From contig JANRIZ010000086.1 of NCBI GenBank assembly GCA_033764445.1, forward strand, positions 1 to 9,839: a stretch of 9,839 nt of DNA, given 5' to 3'. The position numbers were made by a program, and so were the translations under genes. This stretch comes from JANRIZ01 sp033764445 (GTDB taxonomy: Bacteria; Verrucomicrobiota; Verrucomicrobiia; JAWXBN01). Shown one piece after another: positions 1-5,871 of this stretch. Under the pieces are notes generated by a model, which worked only from the letters and a program-made list of their open reading frames with translations, was not told the DNA's origin and did no database searches. Within the stretch, counting starts at the first letter, position 1, and every line of letters starts with the position of its first letter.

Positions 1-1308
1 CTGGCCCTCACGAGCAATGACCTGGTTGTCCGCATCCTCTCCTACCCTCTCTGGAAATTGATCCACCGTCTGGCCTACGTCGCGGCCATCGCCCTCTTCA
101 TCCATCGCGGCTTCGGGACCCATGACGACATGCTGGGCAGCACGCTGGCTCTTTTTGCCCCGCTGCTCCTGCTCGAGATCCTCCGGGTCCTGCGCCAGAT
201 GTACAACTTCCTCGCGGGTCTGGTCCATCACATGCGGGCCGAACACCCGGCCTTCGAGGGGGTCCGAAAATTCCGTGTGACCCGGAAGGAGGCGGAATGC
301 GACGACATCACCTCCTTCTATCTGGAGCCGGTCGATGGCAGAAAACTCAAACCCTTCAAGCCGGGACAGTTCCTCACCTATGAACTGGAGATTCCGGGGC
401 ATCCGGAACCGGTGGTCCGCTGTTACAGTCTCTCCGACGCGCCCCATCCGAAGCATTACCGCGCCTCGATCAAACGGGTTCCGGCCCCGAAGGACAAACC
501 GGAGGTGCCTCCGGGTCTGGGCTCGAATTTTTTCCACGACCATGTGAATGTGGGCGACCTGCTCAATGTCCGCGCACCCTCGGGCAGTTTTCACCTCAAT
601 CCCCGCGGCAAAAACCCGGTGGTCCTCATCGGCAGCGGCATCGGGCTGACCCCGGTCTTGAGCATGCTCAAGGCGATGGCCGACCTCGGCTCCAAACGCG
701 AGGTCTGGTTCTTCTACGGTGTCCGTAACAAGGGGGAGGCGGCAATGCAGAAGGAAATGGAGGCGGCCATCGCCAGATTGCCCAACGGCCAATTGCGCAT
801 CTGCCACAGCCAACCCCACAAGGAATCCGTCCAGGGCACCGACTATCACTTCAACCAGCGGGTGACCATGGACCTGCTCAAGGAGGCCCTGCCCCACAAC
901 CGGTACGATTTCTATTTTTGCGGACCGGGACCGATGATGCAGAACCTGGCCGAGGGCTTCGAGGCCTGGGGCATCCCGCCGGCACGGATTCACTTCGAGG
1001 AATTCGGCCCTTCCACGGTCAAACGCCGCGACGCGACCCCGGGGGCCGCGGCCTCGGCAACGATTTTTTTCAAACGCTCCGGAAAAAAACTCCTCTGGGA
1101 TGGCAGACAGAACAGTCTTCTGCAATTTGCCGAAAGCCACGGGCTCAAACTCCGTTTCGGCTGCCGCGGTGGCGGATGCGGCACCTGCAAGGTCCGCCTG
1201 CTCAAGGGCGAAATCCTCTACCCGACCCCCCCGGGGGCCGACCCCGGACCGCAATACGTTCTCACCTGCCAGGGGCTGCCCAAGGGCGATCTGGAACTGG
1301 ACGCCTGA
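1..1308 (+). CDS. Ferric-reductase-type membrane flavocytochrome with FAD, NAD(P) and C-terminal 2Fe-2S domains (5' partial)
   Basis: The frame is open from base 1, so the gene begins outside the window; 435 residues are visible. The first residues look like the last part of a ferric reductase-like heme b domain: a W-K-L-I-H-R-L helix with His22 and His35 thirteen apart, as in heme-ligand helices of that family, then a second hydrophobic segment near residues 47-62. An FNR-type flavin domain follows with RCYSLS (140-145) for FAD, GSGIGLTPV (211-219) and CGPGPMM (307-313) for NAD(P)H. The C-terminus is a plant-type ferredoxin domain with Cys388, Cys393, Cys396 (CX4CX2C) and Cys423. The likely role is moving electrons between NAD(P)H, flavin, a 2Fe-2S cluster and membrane heme. 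The acceptor is unknown. TTG at 58 could pass as a start, but the codons before it fit the family, so it is internal. The stop is TGA. Confidence 0.88.
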   Translation: MALTSNDLVVRILSYPLWKLIHRLAYVAAIALFIHRGFGTHDDMLGSTLALFAPLLLLEILRVLRQMYNFLAGLVHHMRAEHPAFEGVRKFRVTRKEAECDDITSFYLEPVDGRKLKPFKPGQFLTYELEIPGHPEPVVRCYSLSDAPHPKHYRASIKRVPAPKDKPEVPPGLGSNFFHDHVNVGDLLNVRAPSGSFHLNPRGKNPVVLIGSGIGLTPVLSMLKAMADLGSKREVWFFYGVRNKGEAAMQKEMEAAIARLPNGQLRICHSQPHKESVQGTDYHFNQRVTMDLLKEALPHNRYDFYFCGPGPMMQNLAEGFEAWGIPPARIHFEEFGPSTVKRRDATPGAAASATIFFKRSGKKLLWDGRQNSLLQFAESHGLKLRFGCRGGGCGTCKVRLLKGEILYPTPPGADPGPQYVLTCQGLPKGDLELDA

Positions 1309-1348
1309 AAATCCGGTGGATTTCCAAAAAAGTCACGGATTTGTCCGG

Positions 1349-1399
1349 AACAAAATTCCTGTGAAATTCGGCGCAATCTGTGGTTACCTCCCCTTGCAT
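1349..1399 (+). repeat. 51-bp perfect direct repeat, left copy (ccsBA leader)
   Basis: This is identical base for base to 2061-2111. Both copies end in the AT of the ccsBA start codon; in this copy the G is lost at the deletion junction. The flanking sequence on the left side differs between copies. Together the two copies bracket the hicBA pair. Confidence 0.95.
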
Positions 1400-1490
1400 A
1401 GGAGAAATTTTTCAATAGTTTTTGGATCCGTGCCCCCGTCAGCCATTGGGGTGTTCCCGTCTTCCCCGGGGATCACTCATTGTTTCCCTT
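1349..1490 (+). pseudogene. Degenerate 5' remnant of a second ccsBA gene
   Basis: Bases 1349-1399 are identical to 2061-2111, the leader and first two bases of the intact ccsBA start codon. The remnant then jumps to sequence matching 2258 onward, a 146-bp internal deletion. Bases 1400-1469 match 2258-2327 without gaps at 62 of 70 positions. After a one-base deletion the match continues to 1490 (to 2349). In the ccsBA frame the remnant reads stop, E, K, F, F, N, S, F, W, I, R and later G, S, L, I, V, S, L. By my count 11 of 14 base differences from the deletion junction on are at third codon positions. This copy therefore diverged while still translated and was broken later by the deletion, the in-frame TAG and the frameshift. 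No product is expected. It starts about 40 bp after the flavocytochrome stop. Confidence 0.85.
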
Positions 1491-1495
1491 TTTTC

Positions 1496-1720
1496 TCATG
1501 GGAGAAGGGAAAGAAATTGCTCTATGGAAAGTCCGCTGGAACGGATGATTGTCCGTAATGTGCCTTTGGCCACTTCCCGGTGATCGGGAACGGAAAGGGT
1601 GGCAATGTGCCCCTCTTTGACAAGAATCATGTGGCTTCCCCTCTGGCGCACCATCTGCCAGCCGTCGCGTTCAAAAGCCCGGACCACTTCACGGCCGCTG
1701 AGAATTGGCAGCGACGGCAT
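1496..1720 (-). CDS. hicA: HicA-family toxin (predicted mRNA interferase)
   Basis: The 74-residue product has the size and layout of HicA toxins, small dsRBD-like RNases that cut mRNA. Visible hallmarks are a GW pair (20-21), the catalytic-type histidine in RGSHMIL (His30), and a VPDHREVAKGTLRTII segment (44-59) that leads into a C-terminal helix. It is the second gene of a minus-strand pair. Its ATG (1720-1718) shares one base with the TAA stop of hicB (1722-1720), which implies translational coupling and toxin made only after antitoxin. The reading frame is intact with no missing key residue, so the toxin is probably functional. Its stop codon lies only six bases from the broken ccsBA remnant. 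It could be a chromosomal stabilising or abortive-infection module; the sequence does not say which. Confidence 0.9.
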   Translation of the reverse strand: MPSLPILSGREVVRAFERDGWQMVRQRGSHMILVKEGHIATLSVPDHREVAKGTLRTIIRSSGLSIEQFLSLLP

Positions 1721-1926
1721 TAAACCGGAACCTCAACCTGACGGGTTTGAATGGTCAGGGGCATCCCCCTTTCGGCTCGCACCTCCAGACATAAGGCGAT
1801 GGCTTCCTTGAGATTCTCGATCGCCTCTTCCTGCGTGGCACCCTGGCTGACACAGCCGGGAATCGCCGGGCACTCAGCCACCCAAACCCCATCCTCATCC
1901 CTGTCCAGGGTCGCCATGAATTTCAT
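1720..1926 (-). CDS. hicB: HicB-family antitoxin
   Basis: The product (68 residues from ATG at 1926) begins MKFMATLDRDEDG and continues with VAECPAIPGCVSQG and EEAIENLKEAIALCLE, the typical HicB partial RNase H-like fold that blocks the HicA active site. A start at 1953 would add nine residues (M-A-W-P-G-Y-V-W-D). I prefer 1926 because family members start right before the first strand, and because a predicted promoter places its transcript start at this ATG. The protein ends soon after the fold, so no ribbon-helix-helix or HTH DNA-binding domain is visible. Autoregulation of the kind seen in longer HicB proteins is therefore not supported. Antitoxin-first order with a one-base overlap to hicA is consistent with coupled expression. 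Confidence 0.88.
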   Translation of the reverse strand: MKFMATLDRDEDGVWVAECPAIPGCVSQGATQEEAIENLKEAIALCLEVRAERGMPLTIQTRQVEVPV

Positions 1927-1932
1927 ATCCCA

Positions 1933-1961
1933 AACATAACCGGGCCATGCCATAAAATCAA
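1933..1961 (-). promoter_or_regulatory. Predicted sigma70-type promoter for hicBA
   Basis: On the minus strand TTGATT (1961-1956) is followed by exactly 17 bases and TATGTT (1938-1933). Six bases then separate the -10 box from the hicB ATG at 1926, so transcription would start at or next to the A of the start codon and give a leaderless mRNA. Each hexamer matches four of six consensus bases, so this is only a prediction. Confidence 0.4.
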
Positions 1962-2060
1962 TGCTTTGATCGTATGCGGTGCAGGGGACACCGTTGGGTT
2001 TTGATTTTTTCTGCTTTGCAGGTCATGAGGGTGGGAAGTGGATGTCGCCGACTATTTTCC

Positions 2061-2111
2061 AACAAAATTCCTGTGAAATTCGGCGCAATCTGTGGTTACC
2101 TCCCCTTGCAT
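2061..2111 (+). repeat. 51-bp perfect direct repeat, right copy (ccsBA leader)
   Basis: This is the intact ccsBA upstream region, identical to 1349-1399. It holds no clear Shine-Dalgarno sequence and no convincing -35/-10 pair. It probably contains the 5' untranslated region and perhaps part of the promoter. Its perfect identity contrasts with roughly 89 percent identity in the adjoining coding block of the two copies. Confidence 0.95.
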
Positions 2112-5106
2112 GGCACCTCCCTCCCTCGCCCGGTTTTGCAGGAGGCTGATCGATCTCTTTTGCTCCCTGCAACTGACGGTCGTTCTGCTGGCCCTGGCCA
2201 TGATTGTGGTCCTGGCCGGAACCCTGGCCCAGGTCAGCCAGGGGCTCTACCTCGCGCAGGAGAACTTTTTCAACAGCTTTTGGATCCGTGTCCCCATCAG
2301 CCATTGGAGCGTGCCCGTCTTCCCCGGCGGCTCCCTGATCGTCTCCCTGCTCCTGCTCAATCTCCTCGCGGCCCATGCGCGGCGGTTTGTGCTGACGTGG
2401 AAAAAGGCGGGGATTTTCCTCATTCATTCGGGTCTGATCCTGATGCTCTCGGGTCAGTTGCTGACCTCTTTCCTGGCCGAGGAAACCCAGCTTGCCTTCG
2501 AGGCGGGTCAGTCCCGCACGTTTTCCGAAAACCGCCGGATCATGGAGCTGGCGCTGCGTCCGCTTTCCGCCGAGGGCACCCCCGGCACCGAGATCCTTTT
2601 TTCCCAGAATGACCTGCGCCCCGGGGCGAGTCTGACCGCACCGGGTCTTCCGCTGGTGCTGACGGTCGAATCCTACCATGAAAACGCCACCCTCAGGCGG
2701 CTCGAAAAGGCACCGGCCTCCGATGCGCGGGGCCTGGCGCTCCAATGGGAGGCCCAACCCCTCCCGCGTGTGCGCAAGCTCGACGAGGTGGACATGCCGG
2801 CACTTGCCCTGCGCCTCCAGCTCCCGGGTGATCCCACTCCGCAACGGTGGCTGCTCTCCCGGCAAATGACCCAGCCCCAGAGGTTTTGGGATGGGGAACG
2901 GTTCTGGGAAATCCAGTTGCGCGGCAAAAGACAGGTCCTGCCCTTTGCCATCACACTGCGGGAATTTGTCCATGAACGGTATCCGGGCACGGAGACTCCC
3001 AAACGGTTTGAAAGCAAGGTCACACTCACCCGGACGGGCGAGCCGCCGCGTCAGGCGGTCATTCACATGAACCACCCGCTCCGTGCGGAGGGACTGACCT
3101 TCTTCCAGGGAGGCTTTTCCAATGGCGACACCACCTCGATCCTGCAGATCGTGCGGAACCCCGCCTGGCCGCTGCCCTATGTCTCCTGCCTGCTGGTGAC
3201 CCTCGGCCTCCTGGCGCAATTTGCGTCGAGTCTGTGGAGGACCCGGACGGGAAATTCGGCGGCGGTGGGACGGACCACCGCCAACCCGTCCACGGATTTT
3301 CACCGGGTGCGGATCGGATACGTTGTCATCGTGCTGCTCGTGCTGCTTCCGACCCTGACCGGTCTGTGGAAAGCCGCCCATCAACCGTGGGCCCACGCGC
3401 GGACCCTGCCGGTTTTGGTGGGGGGCCGGGTCCAGCCCGTGGATTCGGCGGCACGCCATGCCCTGCTCGTGTTGCGCGGACGGGAGGACCTGCCCCGCCC
3501 GGGCAAACCGACTCTTTCCGCCACGGAATGGTTTCTGGAGGTGATCTTTCGACCGGAGCAGGCGGATGAAAATCCGGTCTTCCTCATCCGCAATCCCGAA
3601 GTGCTCGATTCCCTGGGGCTGCCTGCGGGTCCGAAGGGGGTCTTTACCTTCAAACAACTGGAACCACTTTTCCTGGAAATCATCCAACAGGCCAAGGCGG
3701 CCGAAAAGACCGAGGCCCCGGCACGAAACGCCTTTCAACGGGCCATCCTGCATCTGGACCACAGTCTGGGTCTCTACGCAAAGCTCCGCCAGAGCTGGAA
3801 CCCCGGCGGGGCGGTTCCGCTCAGCGAAATGGTGCGGGCCTACGGGGCGATCCTCGAACCCGGGAGCCGCGCGATGGCGGCCTGGAACGAAGGCCGGGCC
3901 TACGATCCGGCCCTGCTCAAACGCTTCGCCGACCTGGGCCGCATTTTGCGGGAGTCCGCGGAACAATCCTACGCGGCCCCGGTCTGGCCGGCGCGGCCAC
4001 GCCAGAAACACTGGCATCCCATCGGCCAGAGTCTGCTCAACAGCGTGGAAACGGGGGTCATACCGGCGGCGACCCTCGAATACGCCGCCCTGGAAGCCGC
4101 CTACACCAAAAACGACGGACCGGCTTTTGACCGTGCGGCGGATCGCCTCCGGGAAATGGCTTCCCGGGCCGAGCCCCGCGCGTCACAGAAGGTCTGGTGG
4201 GAAACGGCCCTGTACACGATCAATCCCTTCGGCATGGCCCTGTGGTTTTACGGTGCCGCCCTGGTGCTGGCACTGGCCGCCCCGTCCCGTTACCGACCCC
4301 CATGCCTGGGCCTGGCTTTCTGGCTGATGGTCACCGGTCTGGTCTGCCACACCGCCGGGCTGGGCCTGCGCATGTGGATCATGGACCGGCCTCCGGTGAC
4401 CAACCTTTATTCCTCGGCGATTTTTGTGGCGTGGGCGGGGGTTCTGCTCGCGCTGCCGCTCGAACGTTGGGCCCGCGATGGGATGGCCCTGATCGGCGGC
4501 GCGGCCCTGGGGCTTGGCTCCCTGCTCGTCGCCCATCACCTCGCCGCCTCGGGGGACACGATGGAGGTGCTGCAGGCGGTTCTGGATACGAATCTCTGGC
4601 TGTCCACACACGTGGTGGTCATCACCCTGGGTTACGCCGCGACTTTCCTGGCGGGCTTCTTTGGGATTCTTTATCTGATGCGCGCCCGGTTTGAAACCCA
4701 CTTCTCCCCCGTGCAACGTCAGCATCTGGAGTCGGGCCTGTACGTGACCCTCTGCCTGGCCCTGCTGCTGAGTTTTGTCGGAACGGTTCTGGGCGGACTG
4801 TGGGCCGATCAGTCCTGGGGGCGGTTCTGGGGTTGGGACCCGAAGGAAAACGGGGCGCTGCTGATCATTCTCTGGAATGCGCTGATCCTGCACGCGCGTT
4901 GGGGCGGCCTGATCCGGTCCTTCGGACTGGCCCAAATGGCGGTATTCGGGAATATCGTCACCGCCTTCAGCTGGTTTGGGACGAACATGCTCGGGATCGG
5001 CCTGCATTCCTACGGCTTCATGGACGCGGCTTTTTGGGGGCTGGCCGGTTTCTGCCTGGTCCAGCTCCTGATCATGGTCGTGGGATGGAAACGGGCTCGC
5101 GTGTGA
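2110..5106 (+). CDS. ccsBA: Fused ResB-CcsA cytochrome c synthase (System II, CcsBA)
   Basis: This 998-residue membrane protein exports heme and attaches it to apocytochrome c CXXCH motifs outside the membrane. The N-terminal ResB half has helices near 22-40 and 74-90, then a third with the heme histidine His106 (FLIHSGL). A long periplasmic part and two helices (about 356-375 and 402-418) follow. Residues about 430-690 are a soluble linker with GGRVQPVDSAARHALL. The C-terminal CcsA half carries RPPVTNLYSS (760-769), the WWD motif WGRFWGWDPKEN (903-914), and heme ligands His834 (STHV), His928 (ILHARW) and His966 (GLHSYG). The spacing of these three (94 and 38) is close to that of characterised CcsBA proteins. 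ATG 2110 is chosen; GTG 2092 would add six residues, and neither has a clear Shine-Dalgarno. A damaged second copy of its 5' end lies upstream of hicBA. Confidence 0.93.
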   Translation: MAPPSLARFCRRLIDLFCSLQLTVVLLALAMIVVLAGTLAQVSQGLYLAQENFFNSFWIRVPISHWSVPVFPGGSLIVSLLLLNLLAAHARRFVLTWKKAGIFLIHSGLILMLSGQLLTSFLAEETQLAFEAGQSRTFSENRRIMELALRPLSAEGTPGTEILFSQNDLRPGASLTAPGLPLVLTVESYHENATLRRLEKAPASDARGLALQWEAQPLPRVRKLDEVDMPALALRLQLPGDPTPQRWLLSRQMTQPQRFWDGERFWEIQLRGKRQVLPFAITLREFVHERYPGTETPKRFESKVTLTRTGEPPRQAVIHMNHPLRAEGLTFFQGGFSNGDTTSILQIVRNPAWPLPYVSCLLVTLGLLAQFASSLWRTRTGNSAAVGRTTANPSTDFHRVRIGYVVIVLLVLLPTLTGLWKAAHQPWAHARTLPVLVGGRVQPVDSAARHALLVLRGREDLPRPGKPTLSATEWFLEVIFRPEQADENPVFLIRNPEVLDSLGLPAGPKGVFTFKQLEPLFLEIIQQAKAAEKTEAPARNAFQRAILHLDHSLGLYAKLRQSWNPGGAVPLSEMVRAYGAILEPGSRAMAAWNEGRAYDPALLKRFADLGRILRESAEQSYAAPVWPARPRQKHWHPIGQSLLNSVETGVIPAATLEYAALEAAYTKNDGPAFDRAADRLREMASRAEPRASQKVWWETALYTINPFGMALWFYGAALVLALAAPSRYRPPCLGLAFWLMVTGLVCHTAGLGLRMWIMDRPPVTNLYSSAIFVAWAGVLLALPLERWARDGMALIGGAALGLGSLLVAHHLAASGDTMEVLQAVLDTNLWLSTHVVVITLGYAATFLAGFFGILYLMRARFETHFSPVQRQHLESGLYVTLCLALLLSFVGTVLGGLWADQSWGRFWGWDPKENGALLIILWNALILHARWGGLIRSFGLAQMAVFGNIVTAFSWFGTNMLGIGLHSYGFMDAAFWGLAGFCLVQLLIMVVGWKRARV

Positions 5107-5122
5107 ATACGGCCAGCCGCAT

Positions 5123-5152
5123 GTGAAAGTTTTCACCCATTCGGAGTTTTTT
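5123..5152 (+). terminator. Possible weak terminator after ccsBA
   Basis: A short stem (GTGAAA paired with TTTCAC, 5123-5136) is followed after ten bases by six T residues (5147-5152). The gap between stem and T tract is too long for a textbook intrinsic terminator, so the call is weak. Confidence 0.22.
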
Positions 5153-5187
5153 GGAATTTCAGAAAAAATGAAAATAGCCGGGGCCGT

Positions 5188-5216
5188 TTGAGATTGTGCG
5201 GCTTTCATCGTATGTT
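5188..5216 (+). promoter_or_regulatory. Predicted sigma70-type promoter for the small membrane protein
   Basis: TTGAGA (5188-5193, five of six consensus bases) and TATGTT (5211-5216, four of six) are separated by 17 bases. Transcription would start near 5223 and leave a leader of about 37 bases that contains a strong ribosome binding site. The -10 hexamer is the same as in the predicted hicBA promoter. Confidence 0.5.
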
Positions 5217-5247
5217 ACCCACAACGCAGTGAAACCTTTTTCCTGAA

Positions 5248-5253
5248 AGGAGA
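5248..5253 (+). promoter_or_regulatory. Strong Shine-Dalgarno site
   Basis: AGGAGA lies six bases before the ATG at 5260. It fixes that start and stands out, because the other genes in this window have weak or no Shine-Dalgarno sequences. Confidence 0.75.
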
Positions 5254-5259
5254 AACGGC

Positions 5260-5529
5260 ATGAAGGCAACCCCGACACCCCCTCTGAACCCTCCGGATCA
5301 CAATCTGACGGCGAGCATCCTCGAAATCGTCCCCGGGCTGGGGCATCTCTACAAGGGCCATATCCTCACGGGACTGCTCATCATGTTCCTCGGGATTCCC
5401 GTGGCCATGGTCAGCGGGGTCGTCCTGGCCCTGTGCACCTTCGGTCTGGGACTGTTCCTTCCCCTGGCCTTCTGGGTGTGGATGATCTTTGAGGTGTACT
5501 GGATCGACGATTGGGCCCACCGCATTTAG
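5260..5529 (+). CDS. Small TM2-like membrane protein of unknown function
   Basis: The 89-residue product starts with a Pro/Thr-rich polar stretch (1-14), followed by PGLGHLYKGH (25-34), a pattern resembling the start of TM2-type domains (PGxGxxYxG). Two hydrophobic segments follow at about 35-57 and 61-80, and the C-terminus is the polar WIDDWAHRI. It is probably a two-helix inner membrane protein with a short loop. I do not recognise a specific family and no role can be given. A strong ribosome binding site and a well-spaced predicted promoter mark it as a real, separately transcribed gene. It stands between ccsBA (153 bp upstream) and a repeat element that begins one base after its stop codon. 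A link to cytochrome assembly is possible only from position. Confidence 0.78.
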   Translation: MKATPTPPLNPPDHNLTASILEIVPGLGHLYKGHILTGLLIMFLGIPVAMVSGVVLALCTFGLGLFLPLAFWVWMIFEVYWIDDWAHRI

Positions 5530-5530
5530 C

Positions 5531-5697
5531 GCCCTGACAGGGCTTCACATCAACCCTCCCGTGGGGATTCCCAGAGTGGAGGCGGGGACGCCTCCTGATG
5601 CACGCGGGACGCGTGCGCTCCCCAGGCCGTCCTGAAAGAATCCCCCCTTTTGTGCATTTTGTGCCTTGGAGTTCACCCCGGATTGATCGGGGCGGCC
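5531..5697 (-). repeat. Twin-hairpin intergenic repeat, inverted copy
   Basis: The reverse complement of this stretch matches the element at the right end of the window, beginning with a 23-base identical run at 9382. It contains the 13-base palindrome GCCCTGACAGGGC (5531-5543), hairpin GGAGGCG-GGGA-CGCCTCC (5578-5595), a TGAT spacer, hairpin GCACGCG-GGA-CGCGTGC (5600-5616), and CCCCG/CGGGG (5676-5692). Two adjacent seven-base-pair stems with a fixed four-base spacer resemble REP/BIME-type extragenic elements. It may also act as a terminator for the gene just upstream. It fills most of the gap before uvrB. Confidence 0.85.
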
Positions 5698-5740
5698 ATC
5701 AATCCATTGAACGTTATGCGAGCGGAATTCGCCTTTAGAC

Positions 5741-5786
5741 ATTAGTCATTAGGAATTAGGAATTAGGCATTAGGCATTAGGCATTA
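5741..5786 (+). repeat. Heptamer tandem repeat ATTAGG(A/C)
   Basis: Six and a half direct units are present: ATTAGTC, ATTAGGA twice, ATTAGGC three times, then ATTA. The tract lies 85 bp before the uvrB start. Such arrays change length by replication slippage. No coding frame crosses it convincingly. Confidence 0.9.
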
Positions 5787-5871
5787 AAAATTCACCCCCC
5801 TATCCGTGTCATCCACGGTCCCGCCGCTTTGGGACTTTCCATCCGGGGCACTCCTGCTAACTTCGGGGACC

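Noticed and set aside
1309..1342. AAATCCG / CGGATTT stem after the flavocytochrome as a terminator
   Set aside because: The loop is 20 bases and no T tract follows. Pairing of seven bases over this distance may be chance.
1954..2060. A terminal inverted repeat or transposase marking hicBA as an insertion sequence
   Set aside because: No transposase is present, and I found no inverted ends around hicBA; only the direct 51-bp repeat flanks it.
2023..4017. A minus-strand open frame of over 600 codons opposite ccsBA
   Set aside because: It is rich in G, Q, R, P and H without domains or a membrane pattern, and it lies antisense to a clearly recognised gene. It is a side effect of GC-rich codon use.
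5578..5616. Hairpins as part of a CRISPR array
   Set aside because: There are no regularly spaced identical repeats with unique spacers and no cas genes. The units are palindromic and differ in size.
5545..5742. A 65-codon minus-strand frame over the left repeat
   Set aside because: Its text (GGFFQDGLGSARVPRASGGVPAS) is the same repeat in translation and has the look of a spurious small hypothetical protein.
5806..5871. GTG at 5806 as the uvrB start
   Set aside because: It would add 22 residues with no similarity to the family, which begins at the ATG 5872 sequence.
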